From assembly GCA_903850425.1 (NCBI GenBank), contig CAINLR010000001.1, positions 1-64,000 on the forward strand: DNA of 64,000 nt. The letters are read 5' to 3'. The stretch is from an uncultured Verrucomicrobia subdivision 3 bacterium. Its GTDB lineage: Bacteria > Verrucomicrobiota > Verrucomicrobiia > Limisphaerales > UBA11358. Made by a program: the position numbers and the translations under genes. Below are positions 44,808-53,665 of this stretch, piece by piece; positions within the stretch are counted from its first letter, which is position 1, and every line of letters begins with the position of its first letter. The notes below the pieces were generated by a model that ran no database searches, was not told where the DNA came from, and saw only the letters and a program-made list of their open reading frames with translations.

Positions 44808-46220
44808 TTACCTCGCCTGTTTGGTGGACAGCGATACCGTTGCTTTGCAGTGGGGCTGAATCTGGACGCTGACGTCAACAATATGGAATGAAGTCCCATC
44901 AAAAGCCTGTTCGATTGCCCCTGTGGAAGGCTCATAGGCCACGCCTTTGGGCAGGACAAAACGAATTCTCGCCGGGGAAATCTCAAAGTCGTAATGATTT
45001 TCAATGGTCGCCGTATTGGTGGCACAGCTCCCATCGTTGGGCCGCATGTATTCCAGAGTCAGGTTCGGTTGATACAGAGCGGGAGTCATAATGTCGTCAG
45101 GATTCCGCAAGGCCTGAACCCGGGCGGTGGGGCCGTTTACCGGCACGCAACGTCCCGTGGCGCCATTGACCCGGAATAAATTGAATTCAAAATGATCCCG
45201 GACGGAATTCGCCACGTATTGGATGGGGTCTTTGTCCAACATCGCCGGATTTTCCGAGGCAATGTGATGGTTGTGTCCGACCAGAACCAGATTGAATCCG
45301 GCGCTGTTATGAAATGTCCCCATTTCCTGATTCTTGATGTGAGCGGCGCCAACTCTGAAATTGCCCCGGCCGACTGAATTCAACCAGGACAGCGCCTCCG
45401 CGATTTGCCAGGATGGATCATAACCGTCCCAGCCGTCGTTGATGACCATGAACCTTCCGTCTCCGTAGGTGAAATGAAAAGCCTGCAGACCCCACCAATG
45501 GTTATACCAGATCGCTTTTGCCCGGTAATTACCCTTCACCGCTTCCTTGTCCAGGTCATAATCATGATTGCCAGCCGCGATAAAAACTGGCGCATTGAAA
45601 TCATCAAACCCCTTCGTGCCTCGCAATCGGTCGCCTTGAAAATACTGGTTCATCCTGACTTCCGATGGGCGATAAAGATTGTCGCCCGTTTCAAACACCA
45701 TTTCCGGACCAATGATGTTGGCGATGTCCACGATGGTTGAAATCTTTTCCAGAGTGGCTTCATAACCATGCTGAAAGGCATGCGTATCCGAGAGCTGCAA
45801 AATGTAATAATCTGGCTTGAAAGCTCTAACAACCTTCACCGACCTCGGAGATCTCACCTCCCCGCTGGAGGTGTGCAGTATCAGGTCATAGCGGTCGGCC
45901 GGAACTCCGGCTGGAACCGCGATGTTGATTCTGGTGTTATATGCGTTTGAGGATGTTTGGTCATACACCCAACTGCCGGTGGCGACCTTCGGGGCGACGG
46001 TCACTGTGTTGTATGGCCCCTGCAATGTGACCGCCTTGACAGTCTGTCCACGATCCGCATCAAACCAGACCTCAAAACTTTCCCCGTCTTTGACAATGGC
46101 CGTTGTCGTCCTCCAGGGGTTGATGATGTTGCCCGCCCAGAGACAGTTGCTGGATAACAGGATTATCCCGAGTGCAATTGACCTGTATGACAAGGTGAGC
46201 GGTTTCATGTGGATTTTCAT
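44808..46220 (-). CDS. Secreted calcineurin-like metallophosphoesterase
   Basis: The 470-residue protein begins at ATG 46220-46218, which overlaps the TGA of the upstream sulfatase by ATGA; a second Met at codon 5 is possible. The signal peptide ends near CLWAG. A beta-sandwich occupies about 30-130. The metallophosphoesterase core shows QLSDTH (Asp145, His147), ETGDN (Asp180), AGNHDYD (Asn218, His219) and VGHNHH, all ligands for a two-metal site. The remaining C-terminal part is beta-rich. It may remove phosphate from a phosphorylated polysaccharide, fitting coupling to a sulfatase. Confidence 0.9.
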   Translation of the reverse strand: MKIHMKPLTLSYRSIALGIILLSSNCLWAGNIINPWRTTTAIVKDGESFEVWFDADRGQTVKAVTLQGPYNTVTVAPKVATGSWVYDQTSSNAYNTRINIAVPAGVPADRYDLILHTSSGEVRSPRSVKVVRAFKPDYYILQLSDTHAFQHGYEATLEKISTIVDIANIIGPEMVFETGDNLYRPSEVRMNQYFQGDRLRGTKGFDDFNAPVFIAAGNHDYDLDKEAVKGNYRAKAIWYNHWWGLQAFHFTYGDGRFMVINDGWDGYDPSWQIAEALSWLNSVGRGNFRVGAAHIKNQEMGTFHNSAGFNLVLVGHNHHIASENPAMLDKDPIQYVANSVRDHFEFNLFRVNGATGRCVPVNGPTARVQALRNPDDIMTPALYQPNLTLEYMRPNDGSCATNTATIENHYDFEISPARIRFVLPKGVAYEPSTGAIEQAFDGTSFHIVDVSVQIQPHCKATVSLSTKQAR

Positions 46221-47689
46221 TCGCGAGTAACGGGTGACTCCACAATGCGCTTCATTTCGGCCTTGAGCCGGGCGACGATTTCAGGATGTTGCAAGTAGAG
46301 ATTATTGGTCTCGGCCAAATCGTTGCGAAGATTGTAGAGTTGTCCCGCGGGGTCGCCGGGGCCGGGCTTGATCGAGCTTGGTTTGGAGAAGCCACCTGAG
46401 CCGAGTTGATTAATTAGTTTCCAGTCGCCGGACCGGATCATCATGGCCGGCGAACTTCCGGCCTGCATCACGATCGGGCCGCGCACGGGCTTGTCTTGCG
46501 GTTGCCGCCCTTCCAGCACAGGGAGAAAGCTGAAGCTGTCCGGCCCGGCACCAGCGGGTAATTTCGCCCCGCAGATGTCGGCGAAGGTCGCAAGCAGATC
46601 GGTGAAACAGATGGTCTGGTCACTGGCTGTTCCTGCCTTCACCCGCCCTGGCCAACGCACGAGGAATGGCATCCGATGACCACCTTCCCAAGCGTCGGCC
46701 TTCATGCCGCGCAGTCCACCTTCTGCATCGTGACCAAACCGCGAGACATCGGCGGGCAACCAGACAGGGCCATTATCAGAAGTGAAAACCAACAGTGTGT
46801 CCTGCATCATGTCCGCCCTTTCCAAAGCGGTCAGCACGCGTCCGATTTGCGCATCCACCATCATGACAAAGTCACCATACATTCCGGCACCGCTCTTCCC
46901 GGCAAACTCCGTCGCCGGTAGCCACGGCGTGTGCGGTGCAGTGTAAGCGAGATAGAGCATCAGCGGCTTTCGTGCATCCGATTTTTGCCCGGCCTGCGCG
47001 TTGATGATCGTGCAGGCTTCGTCCGTGAGCCTTGGCAAAACGTCTTTCAATTCCAAGCCGGGAGCAATACCGCCTTCCCGCCAAAAACTGCCTTGAATCG
47101 GGGACCAGCCTTCGGAGTTATTCCCGGCAATTTTAGCAGTAGGTGGCGTGACTGCTCGATCTCCCCGGATGTAGAAGTAAGGCGGGATGTCAGTGGAGGC
47201 GCGGAACCCAAAGAAACTTTCGAACCCACAATCCACCGGCCCGCCGCGCAATGGCTGGTCGTAACCTGCTTCGCGAAAACCAAGATGCCACTTGCCCACC
47301 ATCGCGGTGTGATAACCCTGATCGCGCAACAGCGACGCAATCGTCACCTGACCTTTCTCAATGAGCGGTTGGGTCGGCCAGCGCGTGATGTCGGTGCGGA
47401 AAGGATAGCGTCCCGTCAGCAGACCGTAGCGTGAAGGATGACAGAGTGGCCCGGGCGCATGGGCGTCGGTGAACTTCATGCCTTCCCGCGCCAGCCGGTC
47501 AATGTTCGGCGTGGCAATTTTTGAACGGGGGTTGTTGCAGGCCGGATCGCCATAACCCATGTCGTCCGCAAGGATGATTACAATGTTCGGCTGCGGCGCT
47601 TCGGCGGGCGACGACGGCAGCGGCACAGCGTAAAGCTGCGTTGACACCAGCGATAAAGCAGCCAGCCCGACGATGAGTTTCAACTTCAT
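46217..47689 (-). CDS. Sulfatase (arylsulfatase-like)
   Basis: I start this 490-residue protein at MKLKLIVGLAALS because it begins a signal peptide ending near LYAVP. The frame stays open another 159 codons upstream, but that is a frameshifted fucosidase remnant. PNIVIILADDMGYGDPA gives the metal ligands and PLCHPSRYGLLTG the formylglycine motif (Cys83). GKWHLGF and FTSDNGPVWL are later active-site blocks. A damaged relative of this gene lies at 22176-22553. Its stop overlaps the metallophosphoesterase start by four bases, so the two form a unit. Confidence 0.94.
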   Translation of the reverse strand: MKLKLIVGLAALSLVSTQLYAVPLPSSPAEAPQPNIVIILADDMGYGDPACNNPRSKIATPNIDRLAREGMKFTDAHAPGPLCHPSRYGLLTGRYPFRTDITRWPTQPLIEKGQVTIASLLRDQGYHTAMVGKWHLGFREAGYDQPLRGGPVDCGFESFFGFRASTDIPPYFYIRGDRAVTPPTAKIAGNNSEGWSPIQGSFWREGGIAPGLELKDVLPRLTDEACTIINAQAGQKSDARKPLMLYLAYTAPHTPWLPATEFAGKSGAGMYGDFVMMVDAQIGRVLTALERADMMQDTLLVFTSDNGPVWLPADVSRFGHDAEGGLRGMKADAWEGGHRMPFLVRWPGRVKAGTASDQTICFTDLLATFADICGAKLPAGAGPDSFSFLPVLEGRQPQDKPVRGPIVMQAGSSPAMMIRSGDWKLINQLGSGGFSKPSSIKPGPGDPAGQLYNLRNDLAETNNLYLQHPEIVARLKAEMKRIVESPVTRE

Positions 47690-47693
47690 GAAA

Positions 47694-48094
47694 TCACTTC
47701 TGCGCCGCGACCTTCGCGGCCGCGTCCGCAATTTCGAGGCAGATGACGGAAGCGATTTGTCGGTAGTTTCGGCGGGCAGCGAAATACTGACTCCAGAGTC
47801 GGTTGGATCCGCTTGCAATTCTTTGTGGCCGGCCAGCAGATAAGCCTGGTTGACCTTGCTTTGCAGGCCCGGCAGCTCAAATTTTCCGGCCGAAGGCCAT
47901 GGGAAAATCATGACGTAAATTTTTCCCGGCTTGCTGGTGGCACGCCAATCCCAGGTGGGGACAAATTCCGGGTTGCCGTGCTTGTCGTTTTTCGCGTCGT
48001 CGCATTTGCCGTGGAGATCGCTGAACGGCGTGGGGCCGCTGCCGTAGATCGCCTCGCCGTTGACCTGCATCCAGCGGCCGACCTCGGCCATCTC
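47694..48094 (-). pseudogene. C-terminal remnant of a GH29 alpha-L-fucosidase
   Basis: The open frame before the sulfatase reads EMAEVGRWMQVNGEAIYG, then IYVMIFPWPSAGKFELPGL and NQAYLLAGHKELQ. These are the landmarks of the C-terminus of GH29 alpha-L-fucosidases. At the end, restoring one lost A in GACAAATCGC changes the frame to DKIASVICLEIADAAAKVAA and stops at 47694-47696, five bases before the sulfatase ATG. A single-base deletion has therefore fused the tail in frame with the sulfatase. The catalytic half of the fucosidase is absent. Upstream residues have no similarity I recognise. Confidence 0.85.
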
Positions 48095-48169
48095 GGTATT
48101 CCTTTTGCGGCACACGACCCCGAGTTTCTGACTTGTTGGTTTGGCTGAACTCATGCGGTTAGGCAATTG

Positions 48170-48934
48170 TCACAGTAGGCGATTCGCCCCGCAATCCCCC
48201 AAAGCGGGGATACGGTCAAACGGACGGGTGGCAGCGGCCTGATTCCACCCAGTCGGCGCCTCGGCGACGTCAACGGTGCGAACCCGGTAATCGCAAAGCC
48301 GGTCCACCCGCGCAAATATGCCGGCACAGGAATTGTTCACGCACCAATGCCGCTTCCCCTGCATGCACCACGAAAAGAAACTGGAAATCGCCCGGCAATA
48401 CCCATCCTTGGTGTTGGCGGTGACATCCTGCCTGGCCAGATATTTTTCAATGTGCAACGGCAACACATCCGTCACGCGCGAATTAGCACTGTTGCTCACA
48501 CAGTGCGCCAGTCGGCTACGCAGGCGTTTTTTGGCAAGGGACCGCAGCTCCGTGGTTGCGGCCAGCCACGCGGTATACTCCTTGAGCGCCTCGTCCAGTC
48601 GGGGCGATTCCTTGATGGTTTTGGGTTTGCCCGTGCGCAGCCAGTGATCCACCGCGGTGATTAAATCCTGATCTTGCTCCAGCCGTTTGAAAGCGGCTTC
48701 GGCAATGCCAACCTGTTCATCCGTCAGCCGCGTGGCGCGCAAAGCGGCCACGCCGTTGGCAGCGTGAAATTCGCCCTCCAACTCCGTGTGCCGAAACTGC
48801 GCCTCTTGGGCGCGGGCGTAGTTTTCACGGATGCGTTGCCCGTTGCGGCGCGTGCCGGAGACGCGCCAACTGGGCGTGCTCGTCCGAGGATTGGTGAAAG
48901 GGACGATCTTGAACCTTGCCTTCGGTGCTTTCAT
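48170..48934 (-). pseudogene. Truncated tyrosine-recombinase-like integrase
   Basis: The frame begins at MKAPKARFKIVPF (an earlier Met exists). It shows the N-terminal part of a site-specific integrase: SWRVSGTRRNGQRIRENYA, a helical core-binding region, and KDGYCRAISSFFSWCM. The catalytic domain with the RxxR..H..Y residues is missing. After about residue 220 the sequence loses family character and stops. The break is joined to the region holding the third 20-bp motif and the fucosidase remnant. It marks a past integration or rearrangement here. Confidence 0.6.
48193..48212. promoter_or_regulatory. 20-bp palindromic motif, copy 3 (AATCCCCCAAAGCGGGGATA)
   Basis: CCCC and GGGG face each other around an A-rich centre. 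It lies in the degenerate tail of the integrase remnant, about 505 bases upstream of the sulfatase start at 47689 and just before the fucosidase remnant. Fourteen positions match copies 1 and 2. It probably was the promoter site of a fucosidase-like gene that has since decayed. Confidence 0.5.
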
Positions 48935-49080
48935 TGCCACCGAATAAACCCGATTCAGCCGTAAGTGGCAACCGGAAGACAACTGGTTTTTACTGGTCGC
49001 ATTATAGGGTCTAGATGGATACTAATAAAATCTCTTTAGGACTTCGATGTGGCGGCGCGCGGACATGCCTGTTTGCGGAC

Positions 49081-49941
49081 TCAACTTCGTTTGGTCCGCA
49101 TGTAATGAAAAAGATATTGCTGCGCGTAACCAGCGCGCGGGCCAAAATGCGTGGCGGCAAATTTGCGCAGCCGTTTTTCGCTCGCGCGGCGGCGGGGAAA
49201 ATAGAGTTGCTGTAACGCGCGTTCGATCCAGACATCCACCGGGAACGCGGAATCAAAGCCGTAGCCGAACAGCAGCACGCAGTCGGCAATTTTGCCGCCC
49301 ACGCCACGCAACGTCATCAGTTCGGCGCGGGCGGCGGCGTAATCCAGCGCGCGGATTTTTTCGAGATCGAAACTGCCGTCGGCAATCCGGCGCGCGGCGG
49401 CGTGCAGGCTGGGCGCGCGAAAACCCATCTTGCACGCGCGCAGTTGGGATTCGTTCACGCTGGCGATTTTTTCAGCCGTGGGAAATGAATAATAAAATCC
49501 GTTTTGAATCGGTGGCGGCGGCGCCAGCCGCTCGCCAAACCGTGCGCAGAGCAGGGCGACGATCTGGCGGATTTGCACAATCTGCTTTGTGGACGAAAGA
49601 ATGAACGACGCCAGGCATTCCCACGGATCCTGCCGCAGCAGCCGCAATCCGCGGCACGCGGCGACGGCAGCGCGCATCGGCTCGTCGTCGGGAAATGTTT
49701 TCAGCACCGCGCCCAGATCAATTTCAGATTGGAGAAACTGGCGGAGCCAATCCCAATTTTCCACCGGCACGGCGGTCTCGGCGTGAATGCTGTTTTCAGT
49801 CTGCGTGAGCCGGACAACATTTTTTCCGATGAAGCCGTGCCAGGCATTGTCCATCTGCCGCCAGCGGAACACCTGCCCAGACTCCAGCGTGGCCGCGAGG
49901 TCGTAGTCGCGGACGGGCAGCAGAATTTCCGTCGCGGCCAT
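49081..49941 (-). CDS. ogg: 8-oxoguanine DNA glycosylase/AP lyase
   Basis: The 286-residue protein removes oxidised guanine from DNA and nicks the abasic site. The N-terminal TATA-box-like domain (about 1-100) has SGQVFRWRQMDNAW. The helix-hairpin-helix domain follows: SSTKQIVQIRQIV, then LRGVGGKIADCVLLFGY with the Schiff-base Lys217, and FPVDVWIERAL with catalytic Asp236. These residues are intact, and order and length match Ogg1-type enzymes. It starts one base before the stop of the PAP2-glycosyltransferase gene, so the two are co-transcribed. Function is well supported; substrate range is family knowledge. Confidence 0.95.
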   Translation of the reverse strand: MAATEILLPVRDYDLAATLESGQVFRWRQMDNAWHGFIGKNVVRLTQTENSIHAETAVPVENWDWLRQFLQSEIDLGAVLKTFPDDEPMRAAVAACRGLRLLRQDPWECLASFILSSTKQIVQIRQIVALLCARFGERLAPPPPIQNGFYYSFPTAEKIASVNESQLRACKMGFRAPSLHAAARRIADGSFDLEKIRALDYAAARAELMTLRGVGGKIADCVLLFGYGFDSAFPVDVWIERALQQLYFPRRRASEKRLRKFAATHFGPRAGYAQQYLFHYMRTKRS

Positions 49942-49942
49942 T

Positions 49943-52159
49943 TTATTTCAGATGGTAACAGCCGAAAATTTGCACGCGTTGAAAAATGCGGCCGTCACTC
50001 AAAGTGATCTCGCGCACGCCGAGGTTGGTCACGGTTTCAAATTCATTCGCGATGCGTTCCGGCACCGGGCGCGGCGGCGGGATTTCGCCAAATTGAATCG
50101 GTTCGCGCCGGAGCCATTTCCAGAGCCAGCCGCGTTCGAGCGGATACGGATCGAGCCGCAAAACAAAAATCGCATTTTCGCCGTGACGATGCGCGCGGTA
50201 GTTGTAGCTGTCCCAGAAATAAAACTGGTTTTCGGCCGTGTCGGCATCGATGCAATAAACCAGCGGCTGACCGGTCTGCGCGGCGGCGCGGGCGGGCGGC
50301 GAGTAAAATGAATAAATCCCCGTCCGGCCGTAATGGTCGCCAATGATGAAGGCGTTGGTGTCGAACTTGGCGCGTTCGGCCTCGACGAGCAGCGCGGTCT
50401 CGCGTCCGCCGCGCGCGAAATGGGCGTGGGTCGGGTCTTTGTCGCCGGGCAGCTTGTTGCCGACGAGCCGGCCGATCAGGTCGCTGCTGTGCATGAAAAC
50501 AGCGACGACGAAGCCCAGCAGCAGGCCGGCGGCGAGCCAGGGTTTGACGCGGATTTTGCTCTCGCTCCAGAACGCGACCATCAAGCAGAACATCGGCGGC
50601 ACGGCGGCGGCAATCCAGTTGGGCAGCGAGCGCGAGTGAAAGGAAAACAGCCAGTAACCGCCAAACAGCGGCGCGCTCATGCACAGGAGAAAAAGCCACA
50701 GCGGCTTTTCCCGGCGCCGGCGCCACGCGGCGACCATCGCCCAGAGCGCGGCAATGAAGAAAATGGGATTGAGCGCGCCGGCTTCCGCGCCGGTGAACTC
50801 AAAAAAATAATTCAGCGTGGGATGCCACACGCTGTGCATGCCGGCATCGCCCGCGACCTGGTTGACGGTGGTCCAGCCGTGCTGCGCATTCCAGAGGATC
50901 ACGGGCCAGGTGCAAACGGCGAAGATTCCCAGCGCCAGCCACGGGCCGATTTTTTTCAGATGACGGCGCGCGTTCGGTTGCAGCGCGAAGAAAATAATCC
51001 AGCAGCCGAGTTGCAGCATCGCAGTGTATTTGCAGAGGAAGCCGAGGCCCAGCGCGAGACCGACGATGAGCCAGTCGCGTATTTTGCCGTCCGCCTGCAC
51101 CGCGCGCCAGCCAGCGACGACGGCCCACATCCAGCAGAGCACCAGCGGCGGATCAATCGTCATCAAAATCGAACCGGCGACGAGCAGCGGCGCGGCGAAG
51201 GTGACGAGCAGCAGGCAAAACGCGGCGCGCGCGCCGATTTCGCGGGTCATGAAGCGCAGCACCATCAGGCTCAAAATCGCGGCGAAAAGTGGCGAGAAAA
51301 AACGCACGCCGAAATTGGTGTCGCCGAAAAGCGAGGTGCCGGCCCACTGGATGAACGCGATGCCCGGCGGCTTGCTGCAATACGAAAGCGCGAGATGCTT
51401 GGACCAGAGCCATTGATAGGCCTCGTCTTCGGTCAAGCCAATCATGCCGCTGGCGAGAAAAACCCAGCGACCGATGAGCGCGAGAAAAATCAGGACGTAA
51501 CCCAACCGAAGCCATTCACTTTCCGATTTCCGATTTCCGATTTCCGATTTGGCTCCGGATGTTGCTGGATTCACCAATGAGGGAAGCTGCGCGTGCCAGC
51601 TTGGGAAAAACTTTTTGCCGATAAAATCCCAGAGAATTTGCGCGGACACGACCAGCGCGATGGCGTAGCCGGCGCCGAGAATGGCACCAACCGTGACGTC
51701 GCCCGGATAATGCACGCCGCAATAAACGCGCGAGAAGGCGACGGCCGCAGCGAGGGGAAACATGATCCACGCGCTGCGCCGGTAGAACAGGAACATCACC
51801 ATCGCCATCGCAAACCAGTTGGCGGCGTGCGCGGACGGCATGCTGCCGGACGTGGTGCAGCCGAGCAGGTCATTTACATTCGACAGCGCCAGACAGGGGC
51901 GCGGGCGGGCGATGAGATTTTTTACCGTGCCGACCACCAGCGGATCGCCGAGTGCGATGACCAGCACCATGAGCAGCGCGCAAATCTTCAGCCGGGGCTT
52001 GGCAAAGAATAAAATCCACGGGACGGCAAGGAGCACGGCAAGGAGCCACGGCACGCCGCGTCCGCTCAAGACCGGCATGAGCCAGTCGAAAAACGGATTG
52101 CTCAGCGCGCCATTGATGAAATGGAATAGGGCGAGGTCGAGCGATTGGAGCCAGTGCAT
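49943..52159 (-). CDS. Fusion of PAP2-type lipid phosphatase and ArnT-like glycosyltransferase
   Basis: The 738-residue protein joins two membrane enzymes. Residues 1-185 are a PAP2 phosphatase: KNLIARPRP (Lys80-Pro88), PSAH at 108-111 and SRVYCGVHYPGDV (Arg144, His150), the full three-motif site. Residues about 215-738 resemble the PMT/ArnT (GT39/GT83) family, which moves sugars from polyprenyl phosphate: LTEDEAYQWLWSKHLALSYCSKPP, then many membrane helices and a soluble C-terminal part. The halves are linked by a low-complexity stretch (residues 205-213) encoded by a 7-bp tandem repeat. A lipid-linked sugar transfer with release of the lipid phosphate is plausible. It precedes the DNA glycosylase by one base. 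Confidence 0.88.
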   Translation of the reverse strand: MHWLQSLDLALFHFINGALSNPFFDWLMPVLSGRGVPWLLAVLLAVPWILFFAKPRLKICALLMVLVIALGDPLVVGTVKNLIARPRPCLALSNVNDLLGCTTSGSMPSAHAANWFAMAMVMFLFYRRSAWIMFPLAAAVAFSRVYCGVHYPGDVTVGAILGAGYAIALVVSAQILWDFIGKKFFPSWHAQLPSLVNPATSGAKSEIGNRKSESEWLRLGYVLIFLALIGRWVFLASGMIGLTEDEAYQWLWSKHLALSYCSKPPGIAFIQWAGTSLFGDTNFGVRFFSPLFAAILSLMVLRFMTREIGARAAFCLLLVTFAAPLLVAGSILMTIDPPLVLCWMWAVVAGWRAVQADGKIRDWLIVGLALGLGFLCKYTAMLQLGCWIIFFALQPNARRHLKKIGPWLALGIFAVCTWPVILWNAQHGWTTVNQVAGDAGMHSVWHPTLNYFFEFTGAEAGALNPIFFIAALWAMVAAWRRRREKPLWLFLLCMSAPLFGGYWLFSFHSRSLPNWIAAAVPPMFCLMVAFWSESKIRVKPWLAAGLLLGFVVAVFMHSSDLIGRLVGNKLPGDKDPTHAHFARGGRETALLVEAERAKFDTNAFIIGDHYGRTGIYSFYSPPARAAAQTGQPLVYCIDADTAENQFYFWDSYNYRAHRHGENAIFVLRLDPYPLERGWLWKWLRREPIQFGEIPPPRPVPERIANEFETVTNLGVREITLSDGRIFQRVQIFGCYHLK
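51520..51547. repeat. 7-bp tandem repeat, four copies, inside the PAP2-glycosyltransferase gene
   Basis: TTTCCGA occurs four times in a row, then TTT. It encodes SEIGNRKSE on the minus strand, exactly in the linker between the phosphatase and glycosyltransferase parts. Seven is not a multiple of three, so gain or loss of a unit shifts the frame and would separate the two enzymes. Confidence 0.92.
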
Positions 52160-52212
52160 CGCCGCGAGTTTAGCGGGAAATAACTATTTGGAAAACTGAA
52201 TTGCGCGGACGC

Positions 52213-53043
52213 TCACTGCGGCCGGGTGCCGTGCTCGCGGAGCCAGAGCAGATCAACATTCGAATCGGCGACCATTTGGGTGTTGTAATAATCTGTCGCC
52301 AGGCCTGATTGCTGCGGCGTGCGCAATTCGTCGCTGCGCCAGCGGTGCATTTCCGCATGACCATCGGCAAAGGTGAGCGAACCCGCGCCACCGTGAAAAT
52401 CGCTCGGAAAATTGCGCATGAAATTATCCACCATGTTGAGGGCGAAAAAACCGTCATCCACGGCGTCGTCGCGCTCATCCACAAACACGAACGCCTCGGC
52501 GGCGGGCAGTTTCACCAGGCTCGTGGTTTTCCGGAACGACATGAAACCTGGATTGTCCGACTGATTGGTATAGCCCAGCCAGCCGTTCATGGAAACCGTG
52601 CGGGCCATGGGCCACAAACCGCCGCCCTCCTTGACCAGCACGCGGCTCGCCGGGCAGTGATAAATGGCCGCGGCTTTGAGGTAAATCGCCAGGGAGGACC
52701 ATTTTGGATCGAGAAACAAGGCCGTGTTGGTATTGTCGGCGTTATCGGTTTTCAGGCACCCTTCATTGCCGCTCACCCAATTCAACGGCCCTTGCGCCAT
52801 CCCGGTGTAATTCGCCTCGGACAGCCAGTCGTTGCCCGCAATAAAATCGGTGTTGTCGGTGGCGTAAAGTTCCCAGGCGAGTTGCAGCTGCTTCAAATTT
52901 CCGAGGCATTGAATGCCGGTGGCGCGCCCTTTGGCTTTGGACAGCGCTGGCAGCAACATGGCCGCCAGGATGGCGATGATGGCGATCACGACCAGCAACT
53001 CGATGAGCGTGAAGGCCAACGAATTTTTCCGCAGCGGTTTCAT
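52213..53043 (-). CDS. Prepilin-type N-terminal domain protein with H-X9-DG motif
   Basis: I start this 276-residue protein at [19 protein letters not shown], as the first 44 codons of the longer frame have no family character. [26 protein letters not shown] is the prepilin-type helix with Ala at -1 and Glu at +5. CPASRVL lies in the middle and [16 protein letters not shown] (H-X9-DG) near the end. It is the fourth intact member in the window and is not adjacent to the others. Exported; function unknown. It follows apt by 85 bases on the same strand. Confidence 0.9.
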   Translation of the reverse strand: MKPLRKNSLAFTLIELLVVIAIIAILAAMLLPALSKAKGRATGIQCLGNLKQLQLAWELYATDNTDFIAGNDWLSEANYTGMAQGPLNWVSGNEGCLKTDNADNTNTALFLDPKWSSLAIYLKAAAIYHCPASRVLVKEGGGLWPMARTVSMNGWLGYTNQSDNPGFMSFRKTTSLVKLPAAEAFVFVDERDDAVDDGFFALNMVDNFMRNFPSDFHGGAGSLTFADGHAEMHRWRSDELRTPQQSGLATDYYNTQMVADSNVDLLWLREHGTRPQ

Positions 53044-53128
53044 ATTCAGCCGACACCAATCCGACCGGGGCATTCCGAAAATTTTCCGTGGCGCCACGTT
53101 CTCCGCCGTGCGCCGGCCAGCCGCCAGA

Positions 53129-53662
53129 TCAATACGCAATGAGCGAGCGCACCGGGAAGCCGGCCAGTTTTTCACGGCCCTGGAGAAATTTCAGTTCGAT
53201 GAGGAAACCGGCTTCGACGATGGTCGCGCCGAGCTTTTGCACCAGGGCGGTGGCGGCGGCCGAGGTGCCGCCGGTCGCGAGCAAATCGTCAATCAGCAGC
53301 ACCCGGGCGCCGGGCTTGAGCGCATCAATGTGCATCGCCACGGTGGCGTGGCCGTATTCGAGCGCATAGTCTTGCTCGATGGTTTGATAGGGCAGCTTGC
53401 CCTTTTTGCGCACGGGCACGAAGCCGGCGTGCAGCCGGGTGGCGGCGGCGGCGGCAAAAATAAATCCGCGCGCGTCAATGCCCACGACGGCATCCACCGA
53501 GCCGGGTTGGAAGTTCTGCGTGAGTAGTTCGATCGCGCCGGCGAAGAGCCGGGCATCGGCCAGCACGGGCGTGATGTCTTTGAACTGGATGCCGGGCTTG
53601 GGAAAATCCGGGACGTTGCGGATGGCGGCTTCGATTTCGGCGGGGGTGACGAGTTTGGGCAT
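53129..53662 (-). CDS. apt: Adenine phosphoribosyltransferase
   Basis: The 177-residue cytosolic enzyme converts adenine and PRPP to AMP in purine salvage. Signatures are [36 protein letters not shown] and the PRPP-binding [17 protein letters not shown]. Length is that of bacterial Apt. It starts three bases after the stop of the sigma factor gene upstream, so it shares that message. Function is clear from these blocks. Confidence 0.97.
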   Translation of the reverse strand: MPKLVTPAEIEAAIRNVPDFPKPGIQFKDITPVLADARLFAGAIELLTQNFQPGSVDAVVGIDARGFIFAAAAATRLHAGFVPVRKKGKLPYQTIEQDYALEYGHATVAMHIDALKPGARVLLIDDLLATGGTSAAATALVQKLGATIVEAGFLIELKFLQGREKLAGFPVRSLIAY

Positions 53663-53665
53663 GAA

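Noticed and set aside
47690-48166. Sulfatase gene starting at 48166 with a 159-residue extra domain
   Set aside because: The extra part is a frameshifted GH29 fucosidase tail; the signal peptide starts at 47689.
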